Shown piece by piece: positions 15,189 through 24,462 of a stretch of DNA of 64,000 bases. Where the stretch lies: positions 1-64,000 of the forward strand of contig NZ_CP109467.1 in assembly GCF_036227325.1 (NCBI RefSeq), read 5' to 3'. Position numbers and translations under genes: made by a program. The DNA is from Streptomyces sp. NBC_01465 (lineage in GTDB: Bacteria > Actinomycetota > Actinomycetes > Streptomycetales > Streptomycetaceae). The notes below the pieces were generated by a model that made no database searches, had not been told where the DNA came from, and saw only the letters and a list, made by a program, of their open reading frames with translations. Numbering within the stretch: the first letter of the stretch is position 1; the number at the start of each line of letters is the position of its first letter.

Positions 15189-17432
15189 CTACTCTCCGTC
15201 GTCGATCGCGTCGGTGCCCTTGATGTGGGTGGCGGGGTTGTGGCCTTCGTCGAGCATCGTGACGGCCCACATCAGTGGTTGGGTGCCCTGGTGCTTGACC
15301 ATGCCGGGGCTGACGCCGAGGCGGAATCCGCCCGGGGCGGGCTTGCCGTCGTCGGTGTGCGGGAGGACGTCCAGCGGGGAGGGCCCCTCGGAGAGGTAGA
15401 CGGCGCAGTCGGACAGGATTGCGATGGGCAGCAGTGCGTCCTCGCCCAGCGTCAGGTGGCCGGCCGGGGGTGCGTCCTGCTGGGTGGCCAGGGCTGTTTT
15501 GAGGATCTTGCGGTGCATGCCGGTGCGGGCCTTGGCGATGACTTCGGCCCGGATGTGGGGGCTCCATGCCACGCGCTTGAGGGCCGGCCACGGCTCGCCT
15601 GGCGGGATCTTGGTGTCCTTGTTGCGTTCCCTCAGCTTGCCGATGCCGCCCTTGACGGTCGACTTGATCGCGGACAGCACGGCGAGCATCGCGGGGTCGC
15701 TGTCCTGGTGCACGGCCATCGCGTCGAGGAACTCCTGCTCCCCCATGCCTGAGACGACGCCGAGGTCGGCCATGGTCGCCTTGTAGGCCTCGGCGAGGCG
15801 CTTGTACCAGGGGTCCAGGTAAGGCCCGGACTCGCGGCGCAGGTAGGCCTCGGTCGGGGTAAGGGTGGCGGGCAGCTGGTAGGTGTCGATGAGTTCGCCT
15901 GCGTAGGCGAGCGTGGAGGTGGAATACCAGGCAGGTCCCGTCGGGCGCTCACCGCGGAAGGTGAAGGGGTTCGGCAGCCGCGGGTCCATAGTGATCGCGG
16001 ACAGATCGACCCGCCAGGTCCCGGGAATCGTCTTGTCGAACACCGGACGGGTCACGTGGATGGGCTCGGACAGGCCGACGGTCAACCGGTTGGCGGCGGC
16101 GAGGAACGCGGTGTTCACATCGATGCCGACCGCCCATGCCCGGGTGGCCTCCAGGTCGGTGAGCAGTTCCACGTCGCGCACCCAGTCATACGCCTCCTCG
16201 TGGAAGACGTCGTCGTCGGTCCGCTCACGGCCCTTCAACGCGGCAACGACCAGCGGGTGCTCGTCGGGTGCTTCGGGCAGAGCGGGCGGCAGAGGGCCGG
16301 GCAGGGAGCCGGGCATCGCACCAGAGACCCAGGTGCCGCTCTCCTCGTCCTTGACCGCCCGGGTCGGCGGGCGCAGCGATGTCATCAGTTCCAGGCTCGA
16401 GACGGCTGTGGACCCGCGGGGGGTCAGCACCCGTGTCGCGTAGGTGCCCAGGACCCGGGCGACCTCGGGGGCTTGCATCTGGTCGGTGTCGCCCCAGGAG
16501 CGGGTGTCCAGTGCGTCCCAGGGCAGGATGGCGAACTGCACGCACTGGCGCTGCTCGCCGCGCCGGAACACCCGCGCCCATGGCCCGAAGCCGCGTTGGG
16601 TGAGCTCCCACTTGGCCTGGGTGATCTCCTTGATGACTTTGTGGTTCTCGGGCAGGCGCAGCCCACGCCGGTCCTCCAGGCGCAGTGGCAGTCCCAGGTG
16701 CTGGGCGGCGGATGCGGTGAGCACGATCAGTGGGTCGCCGTCCATGCCCGATCGGTGCAGCCGCGGTGAGCCGAGCCTCGCCTCGCGCAGTGTCCACTCG
16801 ACCAGGGCCGGGATCGTCCTGGCCGGGCATTCCAATACCAACCCGCCGACGCAGTACAGCGAACCGTCGCCATCCAGCACACCGAGCGGACCGTTGGCGA
16901 ACCGCGGATCAACCGCGTCCAGGGCCGGGGCAGCCTTCGCAGCCACCGCCCTTGTCGGTGGCTGCGCCGTCGACCTGGCTGGCTTCGCTGTCGGCTGGCG
17001 GTGGGGCGTCGTCGGCAATCCGGCGACCGCTACAGGTTCCGCCAACTCCCCAGCCACACCTACAGATGCTGCCGTGGGCTGCACCGGGCCACAAGACAGG
17101 CCGGTGGTCGGGCCGGGAGGCAGGTCGGTGGACACTTCGGCCGGAGGCGGTGTGGCGGGCGCCGTGGCGGGCGGGGCGGGGAAACGCGCGGCAAGGCCTT
17201 CCAAAAGCCGGGCATAGGCAGCCCGCTTCGGCGGCCGCGGATCTGTCCTGCCGCTCTCCCAGTTCCCCACCGCTTCCCGGCGGGCGTTGAGCGCCGCAGC
17301 GATCTGGGCCTGGCTCAACCCGGCCGCCTCACGCAGGCGTCTGCGTTCCTCAGGCCCCGGAAGATCGTCCTGCGCAACCTGCTCCAACAGTGCATCGACT
17401 GCACCGAACAAGTCGTTCTCACCAGCGGACAC
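15189..17432 (-). CDS. Telomere-associated protein Tap
   Basis: A 747-residue protein that binds telomeric 3' overhangs and recruits Tpg. The N-terminus has an XRE-type HTH (LREAAGLSQAQIAAALNARR, then EAVGNWESGRTDPRPPKR). A proline-rich linker follows (about 75-160), then a large conserved domain with features such as ITQAKWELTQRGFGPWARVF, GIDVNTAFLAAANRLTVGL and YLDPWYKRLAEAY. GTG at 17432 is chosen because a perfect GGAGGTGATC lies at ideal spacing; a GTG 13 codons upstream gives the longer form. It is transcribed immediately ahead of tpg. Its presence is strong evidence for a linear replicon with archetypal-type telomeres. Confidence 0.93.
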   Translation of the reverse strand: MSAGENDLFGAVDALLEQVAQDDLPGPEERRRLREAAGLSQAQIAAALNARREAVGNWESGRTDPRPPKRAAYARLLEGLAARFPAPPATAPATPPPAEVSTDLPPGPTTGLSCGPVQPTAASVGVAGELAEPVAVAGLPTTPHRQPTAKPARSTAQPPTRAVAAKAAPALDAVDPRFANGPLGVLDGDGSLYCVGGLVLECPARTIPALVEWTLREARLGSPRLHRSGMDGDPLIVLTASAAQHLGLPLRLEDRRGLRLPENHKVIKEITQAKWELTQRGFGPWARVFRRGEQRQCVQFAILPWDALDTRSWGDTDQMQAPEVARVLGTYATRVLTPRGSTAVSSLELMTSLRPPTRAVKDEESGTWVSGAMPGSLPGPLPPALPEAPDEHPLVVAALKGRERTDDDVFHEEAYDWVRDVELLTDLEATRAWAVGIDVNTAFLAAANRLTVGLSEPIHVTRPVFDKTIPGTWRVDLSAITMDPRLPNPFTFRGERPTGPAWYSTSTLAYAGELIDTYQLPATLTPTEAYLRRESGPYLDPWYKRLAEAYKATMADLGVVSGMGEQEFLDAMAVHQDSDPAMLAVLSAIKSTVKGGIGKLRERNKDTKIPPGEPWPALKRVAWSPHIRAEVIAKARTGMHRKILKTALATQQDAPPAGHLTLGEDALLPIAILSDCAVYLSEGPSPLDVLPHTDDGKPAPGGFRLGVSPGMVKHQGTQPLMWAVTMLDEGHNPATHIKGTDAIDDGE

Positions 17433-17647
17433 CAAGATCACCTCCACCCCCACCCTATACACCAACCGCACATCGCATCGCGCATGAAACGCGCATCAAC
17501 AACACTGAAAACTCGCGGCGCGCGCGGCAGGTGGCCCGTTTCCAGGCCACTGGAAGTACGCCTTCGGCTCGGAGTTCGCGAGTCAGAGAGAGCTCTTGTC
17601 CCACGCCCGGCGGGCGGTGAACGACCCTGGGTACCGGCGCGGTCTGC

Positions 17648-17914
17648 GTGCTGGTCCTGGCCGCCGTACTGCTGTGCGCCGTCGCCACCGGCGCACTGGC
17701 CCACTACGTGGGAGTCGGACCGGCCGGCTGCATGATCGCCGCCTCCGCCGCGGCCGCCGCAGCGAGCGCCCTGACCGTCTTCATCTTCACCCACCAGCGG
17801 CCGGCCCCGACCACCACCGCCAACCACACGCCCAAGACCAAGCCCCCGGCGCAGCAAGAGAACAACAAGCCCAAGGGGAAGAAAAACCCCAAGGGCGGCA
17901 AGAAGCGCAAGTAG
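17648..17914 (+). CDS. Small membrane protein with lysine-rich tail
   Basis: An 88-residue protein with two hydrophobic segments (LVLAAVLLCAVATGALA and AASALTVFIFTH) and a hydrophilic C-terminus rich in Pro, Thr, Asn and Lys, ending GKKNPKGGKKRK. It is followed 16 bases later by a strong intrinsic terminator, which supports a real transcript. The GTG start has no good ribosome site, so the N-terminus is uncertain. It is divergent from tap. Function is unknown. Confidence 0.55.
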   Translation: MLVLAAVLLCAVATGALAHYVGVGPAGCMIAASAAAAAASALTVFIFTHQRPAPTTTANHTPKTKPPAQQENNKPKGKKNPKGGKKRK

Positions 17915-17930
17915 CGCGCACCGCAGAGGC

Positions 17931-17975
17931 GGAGGGGCCAAGACAGCACACGCTGTCTTGGCCCCTCCGTTTTTT
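17931..17975 (+). terminator. Strong intrinsic terminator with T-run
   Basis: A 17-bp perfect stem (GGAGGGGCCAAGACAGC and its complement), a 4-nt loop and a following TTTTTT. This is the best canonical rho-independent terminator in the window and ends the transcript of the 17648-17914 gene. Confidence 0.9.
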
Positions 17976-18815
17976 GCCGTCCGTGTTCGCTCCCGAGCGG
18001 ACGATCTCCTGCCGTGCGCTGCGCTCCTTCACCCGCACCCCCGGCCTCGCGCACCTTCACAGCGCAAGGCCGTCCAGCCGCTCTCGACGACGGCGTCCAC
18101 AACCGTCTGCGCGTCCAGGGCCAGGGTCCCGCGCACCGGCACGCCCGGCAGCACTCTCATCAAGTCGGGGTCGAAGAAGCGCTTGACGTCGGTCCGCAGA
18201 AGACCGGCCACCTCGACCACCACACCACGCCGGGCAGCCCTGCTCCCGTGATCCACCCGGGGGCGCCTGCCTCGAGCCCGACAGCACGATGGACACACGG
18301 CAGGCGCTGAGCGAGCAGAACAGCCCACACCTCGGCCCGGACGGCGAAGGCCATCAGCGGCGCAACGAGCCGCGTCCCGACCACCTCCCCCACCCGACCC
18401 CAACCACCAACACGACCACCAACACGCGTACGGGCACGACCACCAGCACGGGCACGACCACGCGTACGGACACAGGCATGGGCACGGGAGAGATCGAAAA
18501 GACACCTCACGGGGGCGGTACGGACTCGCACCACAGGCTCCCGGCGCGTTCACTGAAGCGAAGCAGCGACGGCCCGCGCGTGCTGAGGCACCTGGTCATC
18601 GCACGAAGTGGATCTCAGGCCCCTGCCCCGTTGTTGGTGCCGCTCGACGCCCGCGCCGGCCCGCCGCCACTCCCCCACCGGAGAGATCAGACATCCGGTC
18701 ATGAATGCCTCATGCCACAAGACGGGGAAGCGCGCCCCGATGCAGCATCACCCTCGCCCCCGTCGATTGACGCAGGAGGACTCCCGGCACCGTGCATGAG
18801 GCCCCATGTTCTGCC
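17976..18815. other. Gene-poor, low-complexity stretch
   Basis: No gene can be supported. A repetitive ACC/ACG-type patch lies at about 18400-18490. The minus strand at about 18040-18230 shows a protein-like segment (FFDPDLMRVLPGVPVRGTL) that may be a decayed gene fragment without usable ends. Confidence 0.4.
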
Positions 18816-19529
18816 CTACATGGGATCTTGCATGTTCTTACAGTCGCAGTGCGAGCACGGTTCCTGTTCACAGGGGCGGCCCGGATGGCAGGACCAGTCG
18901 TGCCCGCAGGTGCAGAGAATGCCGCCGTGGGCGGCAGAGACCGAGCAGACGTTGCAGGCCGCGGAGTCGGGCTGCGGGCCGGCCGGCTCAGAAAGCTGGC
19001 GCGGAAGATCCGCGAGCATCTCGCGGGGCACAGCAGCGCGGCCGCGGTTGAGGAGGATCTCGGTCAGTTCATGCTGCAGCCAGGCCCGGGCAGGGCTGGC
19101 CGTTTCGGTGAGCAGCCAGTCACGCAGGCCGGCTGGAACCGTGTCCAGCAACGCCAGGTCACCCGCCTCGACCGTCGCCACAAGACGCCGCAGGCGCGCG
19201 GTGAGTTCACGGCCCAACGCCACATCCGAGCCCTCGGCTCTGCGGGCGTTCAGCACGACACCGCTACCAGGAGGCTGAACGAGCAAGTGACCGGGCACCA
19301 CACCGCCGCCGGCACCGCCCCCTGCTTCCTCGTGCCAGGGACAGGGCCGGTTCAGCACAATCCTGCCGACACACCAGTCAATGAACGCCTGCGGATCCGA
19401 ACTCTGCCCACTCCGCCCCCAGTCGACGACACAGCCGCACACCTGCTCCAGCGGTGTCCACGCAACCTGCCCCGGCTGCACCGCCTCACCGCTGCGACGC
19501 CGCGCCTTGTTCTTCTTCCCTCGCCCCAC
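18816..19529 (-). CDS. Hypothetical protein with cysteine-rich C-terminus
   Basis: A 237-residue protein starting at GTG 19529 behind GAGGAGG. The body contains LEQVCGCVVDWGRSGQS, PQAFIDWCVGRIVLNRPCPW and a helical region. The last ~45 residues hold at least ten cysteines with two histidines (CNVCS, CTCGHDWSCHPGRPC, CSHCDC), like a zinc ribbon or multi-zinc module. No catalytic motif seen. The acidic middle and Cys-rich end suggest a nucleic-acid- or protein-binding role. I do not recognise the family. Confidence 0.65.
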   Translation of the reverse strand: MGRGKKNKARRRSGEAVQPGQVAWTPLEQVCGCVVDWGRSGQSSDPQAFIDWCVGRIVLNRPCPWHEEAGGGAGGGVVPGHLLVQPPGSGVVLNARRAEGSDVALGRELTARLRRLVATVEAGDLALLDTVPAGLRDWLLTETASPARAWLQHELTEILLNRGRAAVPREMLADLPRQLSEPAGPQPDSAACNVCSVSAAHGGILCTCGHDWSCHPGRPCEQEPCSHCDCKNMQDPM

Positions 19530-20401
19530 CACAGCCTCCTCAACCGGAGACCGCCAGCCCCTCGACAACGGGCACCTCTCCGCGCCCTGCCAACGACAAA
19601 AGACCGGGACAGAAAGCAACCAGAGCCCACCTTCGTCAATCCGTGTGATTTTCAGTTGGGTGCGGCACCTTCTGAAGTGAGGGGCTGATCAGGGCCGATT
19701 GCCAGTGGCGGGTGCCACGATCGCCGCATGGGAGTTGTCTGTGGCTCCTTCGCTGCTACTGACGACGACGATGCGGTCCGGGCCGTGATGCGTGAGGACG
19801 AGCCTGTGAGAACGCCCGGGAACACCGCACCGAGGGCGCACGCCGCTCAACACCCTGCTCCCGGCTGGCGGCACCTGTCCGCCGGCCGCGCCCCAAAGCA
19901 GCCGGCACAGCGCCGGCCAATACCGAGCAGAGAGCAGGAAGGCGGCCCGGGGAGCAGAGTCCCCGGGCCGCCTTGAGTCCCGGCGTGTACGAACCGCCGA
20001 TGTTCTCCTGCGAGGCTCTCGCGCCAACGTGGCCACCGCAGTCATCCCGTGTCGAGGTTGGAGCCACAGACCGGAGGGAGTGTCCGTTGCCTCGTTGTGT
20101 ATCCACATACACAGCGAGGCAATAGCCAGGATCACGGGGTTGGGCGGGGTGCTCAACCGCGTTTGGGATGCTCCTGCGGATTCAGTTATGGATCAAGGTT
20201 CTGACGTGCGGGAACCACCTTTCAGCGGCACTTACTGGCTAGTCCCAGGCTGAGCGGCGCGTGCCCGCTATCGCAGCCTGCGGAGGTTCTCCCGACCGGA
20301 GTCTGCGCCCGGTACGACAACATCAGGGGGTGCCACTCACACGGGCGACGCCAACCGCCCCCGAGTGCACCCGAGTTGGAGCCACAACCGATGGAGGAAC
20401 C
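19530..20401. other. Gene-poor stretch
   Basis: No supported gene in about 870 bases. It contains a very strong hairpin at 19939-19974 (listed separately) and an unremarkable remainder. The last ~15 bases hold the GGAGG ribosome site of the 20402 gene. Confidence 0.4.
19939..19974. terminator. Hairpin of 15 bp, orphan
   Basis: AAGGCGGCCCGGGGA pairs perfectly with TCCCCGGGCCGCCTT across a 6-nt loop. It looks like a bidirectional terminator but has no clear gene on either side, so it may be left from decayed genes. Confidence 0.6.
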
Positions 20402-20629
20402 GTGTCCCACCGTCCCATCCACGCCGAGTGCGTGGAGTCTGGTCCCGCCCCGCTGACCGTCCCCGAGGCGACCGTGGTCGTCATCGTGGTGGTCCTCGCC
20501 GCGATCCTTGCTCTGGCAGGCCTGCCGAGCCTGTCAGCCCTCGTTCTGATCGTCGAGGCCGCCACGACCGGCGTGAAGCTGGCCCGCAGGCTGTTCCAGC
20601 CCAAGGCGGCCGCGCAGGAGGTGAGCTGA
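20402..20629 (+). CDS. Small membrane protein upstream of an HTH gene
   Basis: A 75-residue protein starting at GTG 20402, with GGAGG 4-5 nt upstream. After a short polar start it has two adjacent hydrophobic stretches (ATVVVIVVVLAAILALAG and LSALVLIVEAATTGVKLA) and a basic tail (RRLFQPKAA). Its end lies 2 bases before the next gene, whose ribosome site (AGGAGGTGA) is inside this gene, so they form one operon. It resembles short membrane proteins frequent on Streptomyces mobile elements. No function assigned. Confidence 0.65.
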   Translation: MSHRPIHAECVESGPAPLTVPEATVVVIVVVLAAILALAGLPSLSALVLIVEAATTGVKLARRLFQPKAAAQEVS

Positions 20630-20631
20630 CC

Positions 20632-21558
20632 GTGGGACGACGCGAGAACCCCATCGCCCCGTGCGACAAGGCGCTCCATGCGCTGGCCCAATGGCTGCGG
20701 GACCGGCGCGAGGAGGCCGGACTGAACTACACCCAGCCGGCACGCCGTACGGAGCGGGTCCGCTGGATCTCACTGCCGCAGGGCGAGTCGGCCAAGTGCA
20801 GTGCCGACACCCTGCTGCGGGCGGCTTCCGGAGCCCGGGGAGTGCCGCGCCGCAAAGCGGTGCTGGCCTACGCCGCCGCATGCGGAGCGAACCTGGCGGA
20901 GGCGGACCGGCTGTGGAAGCAGGCCCGCTACCGGCAGGCCCAGGAAGCCGAGCCGCTGAAGGAGAAACCCAAGCACATCACCTACGTGCGGGACTTCGCC
21001 GATCTGCATCTGGCCATGGTCGAGCTGTATCGCACATCAGGCTGCCGTTCCTGCCAGGAACTGGAGGACCTCAGCGGCCAAAGGCTCAAGCACTCCACTA
21101 TCTGGCGGGTGCTCAACGAGCAGACCGGGCGGCCCTCCCGGAGCTTCGTCGTGGAGTTCGCACAGGCCTGCGGTCTGCGCGGGATCGGACTCAGGGACTG
21201 GGCGCAGGCCTGGGACCGGGCGGAGGAGCGGCGGACCGGCGACACCAGCCGTAACCGGCGTGGCCCGGTGTTCGTCTCGGGGCGAGGCGCCGGGAACGAG
21301 GTCTACCTGGACCGCGGACGCCATCCGGGAGGGCAGGAAGTCTGGAAGCTCCAGACGAAGGCGGTCCCCGAGACGGTACTCGAGCAGAGGATGGAGGAGA
21401 TCGTTCTTGGGCACCGAGTCCTCTCGCCCGCCGATCTGGCGGCCGCACGCAGCATCATGAACACCCAGCGGACCGCGCGCGCCCTCTCCAGGAAGCGCGC
21501 ATCCGGGGCAGCCCCCAAATCCCAGGGAGAGCCGCAGCGAAGGGCCCGCGCCGCGTAG
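20632..21558 (+). CDS. Putative DNA-binding protein with two HTH-like regions
   Basis: A 308-residue protein. An N-terminal XRE-like domain spans about residues 8-90 (ALAQWLRDRREEAGLNYTQ, then VLAYAAACGANLAEADRLWK). A second similar region at about 110-195 contains YRTSGCRSCQELEDLSGQ and LKHSTIWRVLNEQTGRPSR. The C-terminal third is basic and probably disordered. GTG 20632 is preceded by a strong AGGAGGTGA. It is co-transcribed with the small membrane protein, so it may be regulated at the membrane. Target unknown. Confidence 0.7.
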   Translation: MGRRENPIAPCDKALHALAQWLRDRREEAGLNYTQPARRTERVRWISLPQGESAKCSADTLLRAASGARGVPRRKAVLAYAAACGANLAEADRLWKQARYRQAQEAEPLKEKPKHITYVRDFADLHLAMVELYRTSGCRSCQELEDLSGQRLKHSTIWRVLNEQTGRPSRSFVVEFAQACGLRGIGLRDWAQAWDRAEERRTGDTSRNRRGPVFVSGRGAGNEVYLDRGRHPGGQEVWKLQTKAVPETVLEQRMEEIVLGHRVLSPADLAAARSIMNTQRTARALSRKRASGAAPKSQGEPQRRARAA

Positions 21559-21811
21559 CGTGCCGGACTCGCGTACCGGCCGGCCGGGGCAGAGATCAGC
21601 GGGTGGCCAGGGCGGCTGCCAAAGATGAGCGGCCGCCAGCAGCTCGGCGCCGGGCTCCGGAAGCCGGGTATCCGCCCCGCAGGGATCAGACCGTCGAGGT
21701 CGTCGAGGTCGGTCCGGGGCGCGGGGCGTGGCTTCGGACTCGTCTGGTGAGTCGTCGTTCAGCACTGTGTGTTGCCGGTGACGGAGGCTCAGCGATGGGC
21801 GGGCCCACAGG

Positions 21812-22105
21812 TCAGTCGATGCCTTCGGTGATGCGGAAGTCGCGCTCGGCGCCGTCGGGGAGGGCCACCAGCGCATTCTGGTATGCCTCGCTCTCGTATG
21901 CCGCGACGGCCTGTTCAAAGTTGTCGAACTCGATCAGAACGACGCGTTGCGTGATTCCGGCCTCGTGGGCGACGACTCGAGCGCCGCGGGACAGGAGGCG
22001 CCCGCCCCCGGCCCGGACTGCCGGACCGGCCAGCTTGTCGTAGGCGGTCAGTCCCTCAGGGTCGGATATGGCGGGGTAGACGCTGACCCAGTAGCCCTTG
22101 GCCAT
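21812..22105 (-). CDS. DUF1330 family protein
   Basis: A 97-residue protein of the ferredoxin-like DUF1330 family, recognised by MAKGYWVSVYPAISDPEGL, AVRAGGGRLLSRG and VLIEFDNFEQAVAAYESEAY. The family has no established biochemical role; dimeric alpha/beta barrels of this kind are often small-molecule binding or degrading. AGGAGG at ideal spacing sets the start at 22105. It is divergent from the LysR regulator gene, which is a common arrangement for a regulator and its target. Confidence 0.85.
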   Translation of the reverse strand: MAKGYWVSVYPAISDPEGLTAYDKLAGPAVRAGGGRLLSRGARVVAHEAGITQRVVLIEFDNFEQAVAAYESEAYQNALVALPDGAERDFRITEGID

Positions 22106-22293
22106 GGAGACCTCCTGTGTGCGGCCGGATGCGTCCGGCTTTGAATTGGCACTCGGATCGATCGATCCCGGCGACGGGTAGTGCGGCCGGTTGGATCGTC
22201 GTATGCGCAGGTTAGGGCTTGGTGTGCGGTCCGGGGAAAGACCGGTTCGGGATAGGTTCAGAACGGATCGTTATCAATCGGCAGGGAGGGCAC

Positions 22294-23196
22294 GTGGCGC
22301 CGGATACGGTGAGTCTGCGGTACTTCCTGGTGCTGGCGCAGGAGTTGAATTTCACCCGCGCGGCGGCACGGATCGGTATCGCACAGCCCGCTCTCAGCGC
22401 CCGGATGCGCCGGTTGGAGGCGGAGCTCGGTACGGCCCTGCTGGTCCGCACCACGCGTAGCGTCGTATTGACCACGGCCGGTGCGGCTTTGGCGGAGTCC
22501 GCGCCGTCCGCGCTGGCGGCGCTGGACCGGGCATGGGGCACCGCCCGGAGCGCGGCGGCCGGTGAACTGGGCACGCTGCGCATCGGATACAGCCTCAGCG
22601 CCGGGGCCGAGACGGCACCGGCCCTGGTGGACAGGCTGATGCGCGACAACAGCGGACTCCAGGTCGGTGCGATCCCAATGGCGACACCGGAGATCTCCCC
22701 CGGGGTAGCCGACGGCCGCATCGATGCCGGGATCACCCGTGGTGAACAGCCGGGCCGTGGCGTGCGCCGGTTGATGCTGCGGCGTTTGCGCATCGGGGTC
22801 CAGCTGGCGCAGCACCATCCGCTGGCCGACCATGCGGAGATCGAGATCGCCGACGCGGCCGCGTATCCGCTGCGACTCCCGGACCGTGAGGCCAACCCCG
22901 TGATCCACGATCAGTTGTCCGAGGTGTTCCGGGACACCCGACCACACCCCCGATTCCACACGCCCGCAGTCTCTTTCGACATGTCCCAGGGCGACCTGCG
23001 CGACGGGGTCACCCTCGCCCCGGCCGGAGAGGCCGCGGTCACGGCATCACCGGCCGGTGTCACCTGGCGACCGCTGCGGGGCGCGCCCAGCCTGACGATC
23101 CACCTGGTCCTCCCACGCGAGCAGTCGCCACTGCACCGACGCATCCGTGCCGTCGCCACATCCCTGGCGCACGAGTTGCACTGGTTGCCGGACTGA
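22294..23196 (+). CDS. LysR-family transcriptional regulator
   Basis: A 300-residue LTTR. The N-terminal winged helix (about 5-65) is typical: LRYFLVLAQELNFTRAAARI, then QPALSARMRRLEAELGTALL and RTTRSVVLTTAG. The effector-binding domain follows (GELGTLRIGYS from about 92). GTG 22294 follows GGGAGG. It is divergent from the DUF1330 gene across ~190 bases and probably controls it, possibly with the hydrolase gene downstream. The effector is unknown. Confidence 0.9.
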   Translation: MAPDTVSLRYFLVLAQELNFTRAAARIGIAQPALSARMRRLEAELGTALLVRTTRSVVLTTAGAALAESAPSALAALDRAWGTARSAAAGELGTLRIGYSLSAGAETAPALVDRLMRDNSGLQVGAIPMATPEISPGVADGRIDAGITRGEQPGRGVRRLMLRRLRIGVQLAQHHPLADHAEIEIADAAAYPLRLPDREANPVIHDQLSEVFRDTRPHPRFHTPAVSFDMSQGDLRDGVTLAPAGEAAVTASPAGVTWRPLRGAPSLTIHLVLPREQSPLHRRIRAVATSLAHELHWLPD

Positions 23197-23335
23197 CGCG
23201 CAGAGGTCAAGCGAGACGGACGCCTGATGATGCCCCCCGGGTCCGGTCCCAGTCGTACGTCGCGGCGAACGTCCTCGTCCAGCCCGAGATCTCGGCGGAT
23301 GTGGGCCACCACTGCCTCAGGGACGCCGTACGGGG

Positions 23336-24058
23336 TCACTCCGTTACGGGCAGGCATTCGGCGAGCAGATCGACGATGTCGCGCCAGGCTCGCTGCGCAT
23401 GTCGTGGGTGGTAGCCGACGCCCGGGGGTGTGGTGTGGTTGACCGGTGGGTGGTGGAAGGCATGCAGAGCCCCGCCGTAGACCACGCAACGCCAGTCGAC
23501 GCCCGCGTCCCGCATCTCGGCGGTGAACGCTTCCCGTTGCGCGGGCGGCATGATCGGGTCCTCCGATCCGACCCCCGCCCACACGGGGCAGCGAATGCGT
23601 GCCGCCTCGCCCGGTCGGCCCGTGGTGAGTGCGTTGACCGTACCGATCGCGCGCAAGTCGACTCCGTCGCGCCCGAGTTCCAGCACAATCGCACCCCCGG
23701 TGCCGTAGCCGATTGCGGCGATCCGGTCGAGGTCGGTCCGTGGTTCGGCGCGCAGCACATCAAGTGCAGCATGGCCAATGCCCCGCATCCGGTCGGGGTC
23801 TGCGAGCAGCGGCATGCAACGGGCCAGCATCTCCTCGGGGTTGTCCAAATAGCGCCCGCCGTGGAGGTCAAAGGCGAGCGCGACATATCCCAGCTCGGCC
23901 AGGGCATCGGCCCGGCGGCGCTCGACATCGCTGAGCCCCATCCCCTCAGGCCCGATCAGGACTGCGGGCCGAGGCTCATCGCCGGCGGGGAGCGCGAGGT
24001 GCCCGACCATCGCGAGAGCATCGGCCGGGTATTCGACCGTACGTGTGGTGATCGTCAT
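23336..24058 (-). CDS. Dienelactone hydrolase-like alpha/beta hydrolase lacking the usual nucleophile
   Basis: A 240-residue protein of the dienelactone hydrolase family. The oxyanion and fold features are visible (PAVLIGPEGMGLSD, YVALAFDLHGG). The acid (GSEDPIM) and histidine (ALHAFHHPP) of the triad are recognisable. The nucleophile elbow, normally GYCFGG or GxSxGG, reads GYGTGG, so the Cys/Ser position is a glycine. Either the enzyme uses another residue or it is not a classical hydrolase. The start is set at ATG 24058. It is convergent with LysR and may belong to its regulon. Confidence 0.8.
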   Translation of the reverse strand: MTITTRTVEYPADALAMVGHLALPAGDEPRPAVLIGPEGMGLSDVERRRADALAELGYVALAFDLHGGRYLDNPEEMLARCMPLLADPDRMRGIGHAALDVLRAEPRTDLDRIAAIGYGTGGAIVLELGRDGVDLRAIGTVNALTTGRPGEAARIRCPVWAGVGSEDPIMPPAQREAFTAEMRDAGVDWRCVVYGGALHAFHHPPVNHTTPPGVGYHPRHAQRAWRDIVDLLAECLPVTE

Positions 24059-24462
24059 GAGGCTGGACCGTAGTGAGCATCCAGCCAGGTCGGGCCGGGG
24101 TTCACCGTCGGCAGAAGGTGGTCCGTCGCGGCTGGTGGGTTGCGGGCCCTGCCGGCCGGCATGCCCTTGCCGTGCTTCGAAGGCGGACGCCTGGTACTCG
24201 TGGTCGACGTGTCGCCCTGGCTGCGCTCGGATGCGCCGTGCCCGGGCCAGCGACTGTTCTGTGTCGTGGACATCAATCCTGGACGTGGTGCGGCTCGGAT
24301 CCGAGGACGACGTGACAGCCGGCGCCACCGGGCACAGGGGATCTCAACTTTCGGGGGCGATGCTGGCGACGGTAGGCAGGCAGCTCATCACCGCCCCGGA
24401 CCAAGCGCCCAGTAGTGAAATGGGTGGGTAGACCATCTGTCGCTCTGCCAGGATGACCGGCC
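24059..24462. other. Intergenic region between divergent genes
   Basis: No supported gene in about 400 bases between the minus-strand hydrolase and the plus-strand methyltransferase. It should contain both promoters. No distinctive repeat or operator seen. Confidence 0.35.

Noticed and set aside
18029-19278. Open frames in the 18.0-19.3 kb stretch on either strand
   Set aside because: Compositions are Pro/Arg/Ser-rich or Cys/Trp-repetitive, starts lack ribosome sites, and the two strands contradict each other. Only the 18816-19529 gene is supported.
19689-20253. Several frames of 70-155 codons
   Set aside because: No ribosome sites and no protein-like composition; they run through the strong hairpin at 19939-19974.
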